From: PFJX01 sp963713085
GTDB taxonomy: Bacteria; Pseudomonadota; Gammaproteobacteria; Burkholderiales; Thiobacillaceae
Direction: 5' to 3'
Assembly (NCBI GenBank): GCA_963713085.1
Contig: CAVQKQ010000024.1
Span: forward strand, 62,001-126,000
Length of the DNA stretch: 64,000 bases
Each line of letters opens with the position of its first letter. Positions within the stretch are counted from its first letter, which is position 1. Made by a program: the position numbers and the translations under genes. Under the pieces are notes generated by a model. That model had not been told where the DNA came from. It made no database searches and saw only the letters and a list, made by a program, of their open reading frames with translations. Positions 61,088 through 64,000 of this stretch are shown here, piece after piece.

Positions 61088-62577
61088 AGCAAATCCCCTT
61101 TGTGTTGCGCCTCGGCCATCCGCTTGCCCCACCATGTGGCGGGGGAGAACAGGATCAGCATGGCGATGAATTCCACGCGCCCGAACAGCATGTCCAGGCA
61201 CAGTACCGCTTTCAGCCCCGGCTCCAGCTGGCTGCCCGTCACTCCGGTGGAAAGGCCCACCGTGCCCAGCGCAGAGACCACCTCGAACAGGGCGTTCAGC
61301 GGGTCATAGCCGGCGGCCAGGAAGGGCAGCCAGGAGGCCAGGGCCGCCGCCACGAACAGCAGGACCAGCACCAGCGCCCGCATGACCGTCTCGCTCTCCA
61401 CCCGCCGCGCCCCCAGGGTCAGTTCGACCACCGCATGGCCGGACATGGAGAGCCGCCGCAGCAGCAGCTGCAGCAATCGCAGCACCAGCAGGAAGCGGAA
61501 CAGCTTGATGCCGCCGGCGGTGGATCCCGCAGAACCACCGATGGCCATGGCCCCCATCAGGACCCATTTCGACGCCGGGTCCAGCTGAACCACCGGCAAG
61601 GTGGAAAACCCTGTGGTGCTCTGGGCGGAAATGCCCAGCAGAAACAGGTCGAAGGTCGAGGCATGGAGGCCATGGTCGCCGGCCATCCAGTTACAAGCGA
61701 ACAAAAGCAGGGTCACCACCAGGATCGCCAGCAACAGGCCACGCAGTTCGATATCGTCCATCACCCTGCGCCAGTTGCGCCGCCAGGCGGCGTGATACAG
61801 GGGCAGGGACACCGCGCCCAGCAGGGCAACCCCCAATACAGCGGCCTCTTGGAGTGGTCGCCCCAGGGCACCCAATCCGGCGTCGTGGAGGGCGAAGCCG
61901 CCGGTGGAGATCGCCGCGAGGGCGTAGCCCACCGCCGCGGAGGCATCCATGCCCAGCGACATCAATACGGCGATGCCCAGGACGGTCAGTATCCCGTAGA
62001 CCAGTGTCACCCGGCGGGCGTGGTTCAAGGTGGTGGTCACCAGGGAGTCGCCGCTGGCCGGCGGCTCCACTAGGCGCCGGGCGGCCAGGTCATAGCTGGT
62101 GAGCATCGCCAGGGACAATACCGCGATGCCCAGGCCGCCGTACCACTGGGCCCAGGCCCGGGTGAACAGAAAGGTCCTGGGCATGGCCTCCACAACCGCC
62201 ACGGTGGACAGACCGGTGGTTGTGATGCCGGATACCGCCTCGAACAGGGCGTTCTCCATCCCCAGACCGCAGCCCATCATGGGATAGGCATTGGCCAGCG
62301 TCCCCAGCAGGTAGGCCAGGGCCGTGATCGCCAGGGCTTCGTTGGCCTGGAGTTGGGCCGGAGTCGCGCCCCGGGCCGTGGCCGCGCCCAGCGCCGCCAA
62401 CGCGGCGGCTACCGCCAGGTAGCGCCAGGCGATGTCCGGCTCGCCGAAATAGAAACCCACTGCCATGGGCACCAGGGACAGCGCGGCCAGCACCAGGGAC
62501 AACTGGCCGAGATATTTCGCCACCACCGCGGGTCGCACCGCATAGGTGAGCGCCGCATAGGAATCGGTCTTGCTCAT
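61084..62577 (-). CDS. trkH: K+ transporter TrkH/KtrB
   Basis: 497 residues from the ATG at 62577; the frame extends to an ATG at 62622 without similarity. The chain has about ten membrane spans in four M1-P-M2 units with selectivity loops SGITTTGLSTV, AISTGGFALH, AQSTTGFSTLP and SALGTVGLSTG. It takes up potassium through the inner membrane with the RCK protein encoded next. Confidence 0.92.
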   Translation of the reverse strand: MSKTDSYAALTYAVRPAVVAKYLGQLSLVLAALSLVPMAVGFYFGEPDIAWRYLAVAAALAALGAATARGATPAQLQANEALAITALAYLLGTLANAYPMMGCGLGMENALFEAVSGITTTGLSTVAVVEAMPRTFLFTRAWAQWYGGLGIAVLSLAMLTSYDLAARRLVEPPASGDSLVTTTLNHARRVTLVYGILTVLGIAVLMSLGMDASAAVGYALAAISTGGFALHDAGLGALGRPLQEAAVLGVALLGAVSLPLYHAAWRRNWRRVMDDIELRGLLLAILVVTLLLFACNWMAGDHGLHASTFDLFLLGISAQSTTGFSTLPVVQLDPASKWVLMGAMAIGGSAGSTAGGIKLFRFLLVLRLLQLLLRRLSMSGHAVVELTLGARRVESETVMRALVLVLLFVAAALASWLPFLAAGYDPLNALFEVVSALGTVGLSTGVTGSQLEPGLKAVLCLDMLFGRVEFIAMLILFSPATWWGKRMAEAQHKGDLL

Positions 62578-62653
62578 GTCCGGCCGCCCGTGAAAATGGC
62601 CGTCCCGCCGCCGTTCAAACATGCTGTGCGGAAGGGCATTGGGCGGGGCCGTG

Positions 62654-64000
<1,347 letters not shown>

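Overview
The window looks like a high-GC proteobacterial chromosome segment, most likely a betaproteobacterium (Rhodocyclales/Nitrosomonadales type). This is inferred from the prpBCDE methylcitrate cluster, a PEP-CTERM protein behind a sigma-54-like promoter, trpG-trpD, and a malQ/trkA/trkH/glgX block. No rRNA, tRNA or phylogenetic marker is present, so the taxonomy is tentative.

Positions 1-42942 hold one large capsular polysaccharide locus, all on the minus strand and running off the left edge. Read in the direction of transcription it begins with a 2560-residue iterative-type polyketide/fatty-acid synthase and an overlapping PLP-dependent alpha-oxoamine synthase, followed by kpsM, kpsT, kpsE and kpsD (ABC-transporter-dependent export). 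Next come two very long coiled-coil proteins and a lower-GC block of sulfotransferases, methyltransferases, a glycosyltransferase and unknown proteins. Then follow a secreted GH26 glycosidase, gmd and fcl (GDP-L-fucose supply), a run of large glycosyltransferases, a methyltransferase/P-loop fusion, kpsC, a GNAT acetyltransferase and kpsS. A short-chain dehydrogenase is cut by the window start. The synthase + oxoamine synthase + dehydrogenase trio resembles rkpA-rkpG-rkpH of Sinorhizobium K-antigen loci. Here it sits with the complete KpsMTEDCS machinery, suggesting a capsule built on, or accompanied by, a sphingoid-like amino lipid. The glycan is predicted to contain fucose and to be sulfated and methylated.

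Positions 43306-48966 are the methylcitrate (propionate) operon prpE-prpB-prpC-prpD, minus strand, with related palindromic repeats in every junction. Upstream is a divergent cache/PAS/GGDEF sensor gene. Positions 52263-55881 are an accessory stretch: a four-repeat PEP-CTERM protein with a sigma-54-type promoter, flanked by inverted copies of a short repeat, then two overlapping genes of unknown function. Positions 56290-57887 are trpG-trpD. Positions 58191-64000 (minus) are glgX (5' part outside the window), trkH, trkA and malQ, the last three in ATGA-overlapped order.

The most interesting parts are the PKS/oxoamine-synthase/SDR capsule-lipid route and a degenerate methyltransferase fused to a ~590-residue coiled coil. 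That coiled coil contains four near-identical 252-bp tandem repeats and looks like a possible length-variable molecular ruler. Also notable are a paired-motif module shared by a glycosyltransferase and a second coiled-coil scaffold, and the regulatory architecture upstream of the PEP-CTERM gene.
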